From: Spisula solida
Lineage: Eukaryota > Mollusca > Bivalvia > Venerida > Mactridae
NCBI GenBank assembly: GCA_947247005.1
Contig: OX365952.1
Coordinates: 45,426,722 to 45,490,721, forward strand
DNA: 64,000 bases
Direction of reading: 5' to 3'
The notes below the pieces were generated by a model. That model was not told the DNA's origin. It was given only the letters and a program-made list of their open reading frames with translations, and made no database searches. Both the position numbers and the translations under genes were made by a program. Below, in pieces: positions 36,801-48,800 of this stretch. Each line of letters begins with the position of its first letter. Within the stretch, counting starts at the first letter, position 1.

Positions 36801-39800
36801 GGAACTGGAGCCTCTTCTGTATCATGCATGCACTATCCCCTCTTCTGGGGGCCTCACCCATACGGATATCCAATGACGAGGATAAATACAAGCATATAAA
36901 TCGGAATATCTCACCTTCCAGCATTTGTTAGAGGATTCTCAAACAGAAGACACGTACAATCTTCTGACGCTGCAGCAAAGTAGTCACGACAATAGTCAAC
37001 ACATAGGACTGGCTTGGTCATGATTTTATCTTGACTTACGACTGTTAAATTAGAAACTTTCAAAATCTGAAAATAAAATTTCATTCATTCATATTTGATT
37101 ATTTTATACACCATGCAAAACGTGAGTGACGAATCAATTACCGTAAGTGCTCATGCTAATCCAATGAGCGAAAACATATACATATATAACATAGATCAAT
37201 TCTTAAGGATTAAGGATTACTAGTAGAAATACAAATTTGATTGATTCCGCAATAATATTTAATATCTGTTTCCTCAATACCTTTGCATTAGGTGTAAAAT
37301 AACCTAGGTCAACAAACCAAATTGTAACATAATTAATAAATAACAAGAAATGTTTACAAAACATGTATGCCCCCATGGCAGTCAAATAGTCATCGCTGTT
37401 TAAGGTCACAGTGACCTTGACCTTTGACCTCAAAATCAATAGGGGTCATCTACTGTTGCTGGCAAACCTCCATGTAAAGTTTGAAGATCCTAGAGCAAAG
37501 CGTTCTTGAGTTATTGAACCATTTGGTCTACCGACCGACCAACCAACCTACATGTGCAAAGCAATATACCCTCTCTTTAAAGATGGGGGCATGATTACAA
37601 CATAAGATTATTGGTCTATAGTACATCTGGTAATAGAAGCAATTTAAAGTTTGCTCTGGGTAACCAACGGTTTATCTCTAGCAGAGTGGGAAACACAGGA
37701 AGGTGTTTCAGAAATGATCCCTGGCTTTAAATCGTACCAGGGACCTCTAAATCAGTAATCGTGAGAGTTATCAACTCGACCACCATACCGCCATGCTTAC
37801 CTTCAATTTACAGTCATCTGAACCAGAGAGTAGATAGAGAGTTGACAAGAACTTCAAACACCTAACTGATGCTGTATGCACTGAGGAAGTTGCTAACAAT
37901 GTGCCTAAAATAGAAACATTGATGCTTTAAAGTTTACGTCAGCATACTAGTAAATGATAAACAATGTAAAATTGTTTGTTTTGTAGGACAGTTAACAACA
38001 CTAAAAAAAGTACTTACATACAATTTTGTGACACCATGATTTTCTGGATTTAAAAGATGGAATACAAAGTTCTAAATTAATGAAGTATTTCACAGGGCAG
38101 TGACTTCATTATAAACTATAAATGTGCCAATAGGACACAAGTGCCTCCAACAAGCTATTTTGCAACAATTAAGAGTTGTAACATAATTTCACCATCACAC
38201 ATCAAAAATCTTTTAAAGTATGCACAGTCAATATGTCTTTGCCCCATTATATATTGGAGACATAACTCATTGGATTAAAACAAATGTTAATGACTTTAAT
38301 TATTACATAGTATTACATGAATTATATGTCCTAGTCTTTCAGGACTTGAACTTGGTGGTTATGGTTGGGGGTCCTCATGATTGTGGACATTTTGGACTTT
38401 AATGCCATTTTGCTTATATTTATAATTTTACTTTTCAAATTAATGTTATGCATGTGCCTACATACATGTACATATTGCTGACTACGCCACTGACATTGTA
38501 CTAGTCTTTATTATACTATAACAATCTATAAATTCAATCTTACCAGAAAACAAGTCATGTACACTGATAACTCCAGAGTGGTAACCAATAGCAACACGGT
38601 CCCTTAATGGCGATATTGCAATAGAAACTGCAGGTCCCATGTCTTTATTACCGATGGTTGTAATAGGTTTTCCCAAGTGACCTGACCAAACCTGTAATAA
38701 ATATGTAATATATTCAACACAATTCCAACACAGCAAAAGATAAGTAACATGAGCACCACCTATAAGTGCTGGACACTTGACTTAATGTCTGGATTGTACC
38801 TTGTTCATCAGGCCAGACTGGGTTATCACAATAAAACCAGTCATGACATTAAAGGTAACACCTCCCCAATTGACGGAGAAATTGGACCCAAGGAAAATAT
38901 TTTATAGCTCTAGTTGAAATATATGGCATTCATTTGAATGAAATCCTTAAAAGAGTTACCTCCCCTTTGTCTACTGAATTGGGTCATTATTGTGATGTAG
39001 CATGTTGTGTTTCAAGTCAATATCATACATTTTAAAAGCAGGGGTGTTAACAGGGCAAAATTAAAAATCAGGAACATGGTATGCAGCCAACAATTTTTGC
39101 CATACAAGAGGCCTTCAATAACATTGTTACCGTAATTAACTCAGTCTGTACTAAAGAAATTCCTTAAGAGCCGATTAAATTGACCATAACTTTGCCATTT
39201 CTTGAGATATTTTCCCCACATAACTTTTATTTTGGTAAAAAAAATCCGGAATTCTGGATCAATCAGGATAATTGACACCCCTGTGAAATGAGGCATAATT
39301 ATGATAATAACTTACCTTCACTTTATGATCGTCACTGACAGTTATTAATTCTTTCCCTGTTGGTGAGAATGTCAGTTTATTAATAGGCAATGCATGTCCA
39401 CAAATGTTGCCGACCTGAGCACCTGTATCAGCGGCCCACAGCTTGACATCACCATCCAGCGCAGCGGACGCTATATGACGACCTGATGGAGAGTAGGCGA
39501 TATCTCGTACTGATGTCTGATGACCTCGGAATACCTGTAACAGGATGATACTGAGATATAGAAATATGTCCATGACTATCTGAGGTATAGAAATATGTCC
39601 ATGACTATCTGAGATATAGAAATATGTTCATGACTGTCTGAGATATATCAATATGTCCATGACTATCTGAGATATAGAAATATGTTCATGACTGTCTGAG
39701 ATATAGAAATATGTTCATGACTGTCTGAGATATATCAATATGTTTATGACTGTCTGAGATATATCAATATGTCCATGACTATCTGAGATATAGAAATATG

Positions 39801-42800
39801 TTCATGGCTGTCTGAGATATAGAAATATGTCCATGACTATCTGAGATATAGAAATATGTTCATGGCTGTCCGTGTATAAGAGAAACACCCATCAATTTAT
39901 GCTATTTCGGTGGCCATCTTGGATTTCTGGGAGGCATATGGTGGCCTCTCATGCATGACTGCAGGTTTTAAATTAAATGTAATAATTACTGTATTTTCGA
40001 TGATGAAATAATGGAATTTTACTTAATACGGATATCCATCTCAGGTTAGTGTAAGGAAGTTGGGGCTTGCAGAGCGATAGATTAGTACTGTTTGGAACAC
40101 CGAATAAACCAAACAAATGTCTTGGAACTCGGTCAATATTGTGTAGGGGAATGAATTTGCTGATTTTTAAAATTGCAGGGAATTATACGGTATTATCTCA
40201 GACAACTTCAATGATAAGACCATCTCAACATTTACACGGAACTTTTCAGATCCATTTTTACAGTTGTGTTCTTTATCTAATCACAATATTAAGACTAACT
40301 CAATAATAAGACCAGTTTTAAGTGACCCAGTGATGGTAACATTGTGAGAATAACCTGTTCAGTTGATACAGTAAGTCATTAGACTAGTAATTTTACAGAA
40401 ACAGAAAGTTATACTGTTGAAAACTAGACTGCTTTCAGTAACACTCATGTCTCATTGGAAGCCTTGTCCATAATAACTAGCCTAGTCAATCAGAAGCCAT
40501 AATTCTGTAGAAATGTTGGATAGTGTTACATGGTTTTGACAAAGTCGGAAAGCAATGCTGTGATGAACTTTTGGTTAACATTTTCAATGGAACAAACGAA
40601 TGGAGGGTCAAACAAACGAACAGGACAATCACTTTTTGGTATAATACATGTACATGAAAATTATGTAATTACACCGAGTTTTGTCTTATGGAATATGTCC
40701 CAGATCTTGATTGTACTATCCCATTGTCCAGACACGATCTTCTGTCCTTTCGGATGAAAACTAACACAGTTTACAGGACTGAAATAAATCGATGAAAACA
40801 TGAAAGATAAATAATTATGTGGAAATTATAGCTTTCTTTCATATATATTACTTTTGTAGTGTAGTCTGTAGGCCAAGATGTACATTAAAGAATGTAATTT
40901 TGTGAAATTTGCCAATACAGTATAACCTCTCCAGAGCGGCCCTCTGTAGAGCAACAACAATCTCTCTATAACAACAGCTCCAGAATTTCCCTAAGCCTAT
41001 ATTTACTATACATTTAACCTCTGTAGAGCAACAACCTTGAAAGAACGGCCAATATTTGCAGCTCCCCAAAGGTGTTGCTCTACAGAGGCTGCACAACACT
41101 TTATTTCATGATGCTTACCCTTTTCCATAGAATAACTTGGTTTGTTCTTCCACTTTAATCACAGTTAACACTCGACAACTGAGACAAATTAGCGGACATT
41201 TCAAGAATGTTTTCCAGTTTTTGCTAAAAGCTGTTTAGGTAGTTTTGAAATGGCAACAGTTTACAGTCAAACCTGTGTTATTGACCACCTCTGAACATAT
41301 GTAGACTGTCATTACTAAACCAGTCTACAAAGATCACCAATTTTATCACTTGTCAGACCATTTTCAATAACTTAAGCTGTTAAGAAAGACCACAGTAAAC
41401 AAATACCGCTTGCTATTCAGATGGGTGGTCTTTAAATACAGATTGGAAGTCTAGACTTCAGACCAAAAATGAAATGCATAATCATCATACATAAAAATAT
41501 TTGAAAAATATAAAACTCGAAGTCTCACCTGCCGACCTTAAATTCACATATCATACCGCCTTTCTTCATTTCCCAGATTTTAATCATACAATCCCATGAT
41601 GCTGTAGCCACGACACTTCCCGCTTCATCTGAGGAACAAGAATTCACTCGACGTTGATGTCCACGTAAATTAAACAACCTGTAACAACATTAAAAGTACA
41701 AAGTCACATCTTCACAACTATCAGATAAGTAAAAAATAAACTTTAATGAAACAAACAGAAAAGACGTTTGTAAAATATGTTTGCCCCCTAAAGACAAAAT
41801 GCACTTCAGAAAATCTGTTGTTTATTTTAATGAAATCTGAAGAGGACAACCATTGTCAGAAGCTCATTTCTGTATTTGTTTATAGTTGTTTGTTACTTGG
41901 GGTACAATAACACAGAGGCATAATTGTCCTATCTATAAGAATCATGGGGTAGAAGCAATATTCAACATATCCAGGAAGAATAGAATTACTGTAACCTACC
42001 TGTGACCATCATTGCCATAATTACTGTAACCTACCTGTGACCATCATTGCCATAATTACTGTAACCTACATGTGACCATCATTGGCATAATTACTGTAAC
42101 CTACATGTGACCATCATTGACATAATTACTGTAACCTACCTGTGACCATCATTGACATAATTACTGTAACCTACCTGTGACCATCATTGACATAATTACT
42201 GTAACCTACCTGTGACCATCACTGACATAATTACTGTAACCTACCTGTGACCATCACTGACATAATTACTCTAACCTACCTGTGACCATCACTGACAAAA
42301 TTACTGTAACCTATATGTGACCATCACTGACATAATTACTCTAACCTACCTGTGACCATCACTGACAAAATTACTGTAACCTATATGTGACCATCACTGA
42401 CATAATTACTGTAACCTACCTGTTACCATCACTGACAAAATTACTGTAACCTATATGTGACCATCACTGACATAATTACTGTAACCTACATGTGACCATC
42501 ACTGACATATTTACTGTAACCTACCTGTGACCATCACTGACATAATTACTGTAACCTATATGTGACCATCACTGACATAATTACTCTAACCTACCTGTGA
42601 CCATCACTGACAAAATTACTGTAACCTATATGTGACCATCACTGACATAATTACTGTAACCTACCTGTGACCATCATTGACATTATTACTGTAACCTACC
42701 TGTGACCATCATTGACATCCCACACACTGATTGATGCGTCCTTCGATACACTACACACTTTGTTATTTCCAACAAAACACACATCAGTAATTGTATCAGC

Positions 42801-45800
42801 ATGACCACGGAAACTACGAACTTCCTGTAACATCAGAAACAAGTCACTGAGAATTGCAAGCAGTACAGAAGTCCCCAACAGGTTTGAATCCATGACCTTT
42901 AAACTATCTTCAATGTTTTAGTCTCCATAGCAACAACAATTTTTGTCAGAATCAAACAAATATTAAGATGGGCATACTCCATATTGGCACCTACACACAT
43001 ACTAAGTTTCATAAACATAGCTTGGAAACTGCTTGAGTTATGTCAGGATCAAGATTTTTTGATGGACAAATAGACAGACTGACTACGGAGGGCAAATCTA
43101 TAGTCCAATCCGGTTCAAAAACCGAAAAAACTAAAAAGATCGTAAGTACAAAATCGATATTTTGAGAAAACAAGAAAAACTGTCTCAAAACTAATCTTTA
43201 CTTATAGGAAAACAAGCTTTTCAAACTTCAGATTGGTCAACATGACCAGTTTCGATTTTCATGAAAATAGGCCCATAAGAAGCGCACTTTGATGCAGTTT
43301 TCAAATACGTATCAGTCTTATAAGGTCTTAGCCAGCAATGCGATAACTGCCTGACTCAGTATTCAAACCTGGATAGCTAAGCTCACAAGCGTTATTTGAA
43401 AGCTGTGTTATAAGAATGCTACCAACCTTTCCTGTTTGAAGATCATACAGATATACAATACAATCCAGACCACCACATACAAAGTATTTATTGTCTGTTG
43501 ATACACACACACTTGTCATAGGCTGAAATAGAATCACATGTAAAATGTCATATTATTTATCGAAAACATTCCCCTGCTAGTGAGACCACCCTGTTAGTGT
43601 GACCGCTTTTAGAAAGAACGGTTGGAGATTTCATTAGGGGTTCTACTGTTCAGTACAACCTCTCCAGAGCAGCCCTGCCTTGAGCAAAACCTACCTTAAA
43701 CAACAGTATGATTTTACCTACTACATGATTCAACTATTTATTTGACCTGTTCAGAGCAACAGGTATAAAAATTATCTTCATGAAGAGTTAAAACAAACCA
43801 ATGTGTATACAGGGGTCCTACTGAGACATGGTGTCCAATCCTGAAAACAGGTCGCAAGTCTGTTTCAGGTGCCATAAACAGACATCTTTACACCAAAACA
43901 CAGTTCAAACATGGTCTTATTGTTAAAATTCAGATTATGAAATTTCAAATGACCATAACTTTGTCAATTCTTTGAATTTTTTCATTAATCTAAATAACTT
44001 TAATTTTCTGCAAAAGAGTTCATTCTTTCTAGTGCAGCAAATCCGGATTTCTGGATTATTCCGGAATTGTGTATAAAACATGTACCTGAGGTAGATTTGA
44101 TATGGTGAGATAGCATGGTTCAATGTTGGTTGGTTTACTTGTCCATTCTACCAGAGATTTCTGATTTTCGTTGATATTGTCCGACATCAGGATAGATCTA
44201 ACATCTTGAGCTGGGTATGATGTCGCTTTCTCGTTATATGCCTGTTGCCATGTTAAAGCTGGGTGGCTAAAATAGTCATATACAACTAGATTAGGGTTTT
44301 TACACAAAAATATATTGTACAGATAAATTTTAAACTACGTAAGGGCCATAACCTAACCCAAAATATTCCGACCCAAAATCCCAGACAATATCTACGTATA
44401 GGATAGACAATGAGTATCGCTGGTTATGAGATTTAGACGCAAGCTTCAGAGAACGCCTAATCTCATAACCAGTGATACGAATTGTCTATCCGACTTGACT
44501 TGGCCATGTGACTGACTAATTCACACATGTTTTTCACACACATTAAAGAAGTTGTACATTGTATTTCTGACTAAATTATGCAATTTGCTACCAGCAATAG
44601 GGTTAAATTCTGCACTTAATATTCAAAACAACAAAGGATCAAAATCACAGGTTATTCTGCTCAAAAGTGTTGGAGACGATGGCAATACTGCGCTGTGATT
44701 GGCTTTTTGCGGCTAATAGTGGTCTAAAACCATCTTTGGTACCAAGTATTCATCGAAATTGAACAGTGGTAGTTAAGCCACAGGTAATTCAACCTGCTAT
44801 AGATTCATCAGACTACCTGTTTTCTGACAAAATAGTGTTTAGTTTCTACTTCAGATAACTCCTGGGGTGGTATTCAATATTTATCTTAATGGCCATAAGG
44901 ATAAGGACAACCAATCAGATCACACTATATTAAACTCTTAGTCAGTAACAGGCGATATTGATTGGCTATCCTTATTCTCCAATTAAATAAGATCAATATT
45001 GAATACCACCCCTGGGCTTGATTTCCAGGTTGAGGTGATTATGTTCCGTACTAATAATGACCCACATGTGGAGAAGTGACTTGTGAAAGAGCAAGCAATT
45101 GAAATTGAAGAACCGGTGTAACAGACCAAATTTCCCCCCCCCTGTCCATTTTTACCCAGGGGAAAAACTAGGCCGGCCTGGTGAGGAAAACAGAGGCCAA
45201 TGCAGCATTTAATCATCATACTAGAAACTTCAGCTTCTAGGGGGAAACAAGGCCAGGGGAAAAAAAAGAGGTCAATGCTGCATTTGATCATCATACTAGA
45301 AACTTCAGCTTCTAGGGGGAAAACAAGGCCAGGGGAAAAAAAGAGGTCAATGCTGCATTTGATCATCATACTAGCAACTTCAACATCTAGGGGAGGGGAT
45401 TGGCCAAGGGGGGAAAGAAGAGGCCAATGCTGCATTTGATCACCATACTAGCAACTTCAACTTTATGGGGGAAACGGGGCCAAAGTGGGGAAAGGAGGCC
45501 AATGCTGCATTTGATCATCATACTAGCAACTTCAACTTTTAGGGGGAATAACGGGGCCAAAATGGGGAAAACAGGCCAATGCTTCATTTGATCATTAAAC
45601 TAGAAACTTCAGCTTCAATGTGGAAAAAGGGGCCAGAGGAAATGCCGCATTTGATCAACATACTAGCAATTTCAACTTCTAGGGGAAAAACGGAGCCAAG
45701 GGGGAAAAAGAGGCCAATACTGCATTTGATCATCACACAATAAATTGTGCTACCAAAAAATCATGCAGATGATGTGACACAGACTTTAAGAATAGGTCCC

Positions 45801-48800
45801 ACTGAGCCTTTTTTGCCTCGGTGAAGTACTCAGGAACAGGTTCATCATGGTCTAGGGGAAGTTTCGGGGAATTCATGAGACAGTTTGTGATATAGGAAGG
45901 AATTGGGATGAATCGAGTGGTATCGGAAGAAATCGAGAGAACATTGCCATCGTGGAATTCATCATTGGTACGTAGGCTTTAAGAAAACAAATTACCTTGA
46001 TAATACATGCAAGTTTCTAGAGACAAAGGATTTATATTCCTTCACAATATTTTCACCAAAGAACTTGGCTTGTTCACGTTCTTGTGTTTTGCTGTTTATT
46101 TCTGAAGAGAAATCATATCAATAAGTAAAATAAGTAAGTAAGTAAACAGTTTATTAACGTGACATGTGTTTAACATATATTTACAAGTAATATATTATAG
46201 ACACAGAAAACACCCGGCCCAATGGACCTATATGTCACCGGCTTTGTGACGTATTAAATTAAATTAATAAGTATGAAAAGCTAGAATTCTGGTTAATCAA
46301 ACTATCAACTAATACTTAAATTTAACTCATTCTTATGGGTATTACATTCCATGGATGTTTATGTTTGATTTAGATCAATTGAGTGTTGCTCATTTGGTTT
46401 TTACCCTATCTAATTCACCAATGACCCACTGCTTTGTGGATAGGGTCAGCTGTGTGATATTTTTACAATGAATTCAGACGTCATAGCACCGAAACATGCT
46501 ATACAACTCTTGGTTACCAATCAGGTCATCTCTAGTTGGGAAAAGCGTAAGAAAGCTCAATGTTTATACAGACAGACAAACAGACAGATATTCTAAAATC
46601 AGTTCCCCTCCATAGTATACTGTAAACCATTAAACTTTCCCGATTACAATTTTTTTCCGTATTGCTGATTAACGACATATTCTCGACTACAAAATGTTTG
46701 CGTTTTTAAGTTTCCCGAAATGTTCATAATAAATGTTTTTAGCACTTTCGTTGCGACTTAATTTCACGACACTCTACCACTCCGATTTCTTGGTTTACAG
46801 TTACTACCAGCCCTACAATCAAGGAAAGCTACCTGCAAACATGTTTAAAAATCACAATTTTATAACTATAATCCCCTTCGTTGTACGCTTCGTTTGCGGC
46901 AAACAATTTAAAGTATAAATCCCCGGTTTTTCTGTTCTCTTTTGAAATATGCACGGCTGCATGGGTTTTACTATATTCACATTCTTTTGTTTGCCTCTGT
47001 CCGCCATTTTGTTAAAATTAAACAATTTAGGCACACCACCTCCGGATATGGTTAGCCAAACTTCGCTTACGTGAAAAACATTTGTTTTAAACAAACGGTT
47101 CACACAATCACATGTCCGTACCAGGTACGAAACTTATGTCAAGTAATGTTTTCTTGAACACAGGGCAGACTTAAGCAGAATTGAAAACCGTATTTACCTA
47201 GAGGTTGGTAATCTTCAATGAGATCAGATGCTAGGCCCAGCATGCACTTGCTACGTATAAATCGTATACTACAAATCACATCTTTCAGTTCAATCAAACT
47301 GAAACTTTTCAACTAAAATGAAACAAATACATGATTATACAAACAATCTAATTAATCATTTTCAGAAATATATTCGAAACTGTAAAAACTAGGGTTTTAT
47401 ATGGAGAATCTTGCATGAGCGCTCATTACACATGACTTTTATCCAACGAGTGGTCAAAATAATATTACTGAGTGTCATATTGTTTTTGTCAACGAGTTAA
47501 ATAAATTTTTAAACTCATACGAAATGAGCATGAATGTAAGATTCTTTTTATCACATAACCTTAGCAGGGGTGTCAATATTCCTGATTTATCCGGAATTCT
47601 GGATTAATCATTCCTAAAAGAGCAATGGCTTCTGACCAATATAAAAGTTATTTTATGATAATATCTCAAGAAATGGCAAAGTTATGGTAAAATTAATCTG
47701 CTCTAAAGGATTTTCTTTAGTACAAACTGAGTAAATTATGGAAATAATGTCATTGAAGGCCTCTTGTTTGGCATAAATGGTCGGCCTCATGTGATTTTTC
47801 TGATTTTCAATTTGGCCCAGTTGACGCCCCTGCCTTAGAGAACACTCATTATCCTTTACATTGATGATGTATAGGTTTCAACCAAAATTAAGTGGTACAA
47901 TGAGCGTGACGTCTTGGCGTTGGTATTATCCTGACGTCATGGACCAATCATGACATGGATTGGCTTACATAATGTCAGGCTAATATAAATATTTATTGCA
48001 CACTCTGGTAGTGCTGAAAGATATTTCCAGCAATGTTTACGGCACTGTAGCTAGGCGGCAGGTTATGTGATAAAAACATTTTAAATCAGATGTGACTGTT
48101 GCATTTTACTTCAGAATGTCATAGAGACAATACTCTCAGATTTACAAAACTAAGATGTTTAAAGCCTAAGTCCCATTGAGCATTTTTTGCCTCGGTGATG
48201 TACTCCTAATTGAAATTAATGAGCTATCAGGAAATCGGTTACAGGTTCCTCCAGGTCTAGGGGAAGCTTCAGGGACAGTTTGTGATATTGGAAGGAATTG
48301 TGATAGTTGGATGGTATCAGAAGAAATCGGGAGAACATCGCCAATGTGGAATTCCTCATTGGGACCTAGGCTTTATAGGTATACATAACCTAAATTTTAG
48401 TGACCAAATAATATCAACAACAGCTATCTTTCAAGCAGACAACACAAAGGTACATGTTACAAAATTCATGAAAAACTTGACGGGTATTGACATAATAACG
48501 AATGTCTCCCAAAAAGGGTAATTTTTAAACATCAGAAAAAATTATCCAACCCACAATTTCAGAGGATATTCACTACTAGACTCAAACCAAGTTAATAATA
48601 TCATTCATGTGGACTAGATAGGTTAAGAACAAGCCAGGACAAAGCTAGTTTTACTATTAAAGGGCTTTTTCCCAGGCAATAATCATCAGACAAAAAATGC
48701 CTGACAACATGCAGAATAAGGCTTGATACTGAATATTCATGCGAAGTTTCACTGAAATCGGAGACAATGCTTCAGGAGACAATGGTTCAGGAGATAAAGC

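Noticed and set aside
36412..36924. 170-codon open frame on the - strand
   Set aside because: It is antisense to a tRNA-derived SINE and overlaps a TEP1 splice site; the peptide [14 protein letters not shown] is a known SINE translation artefact.
41988..42715. Regular direct repeats resembling a CRISPR array
   Set aside because: The whole 35-bp unit repeats with no unique spacers, and it lies in an animal intron; it is a minisatellite.
44983..45591. Several overlapping open frames on both strands with repeated peptides
   Set aside because: All come from the ~80-bp tandem array; no domain, and the period alone keeps frames open.
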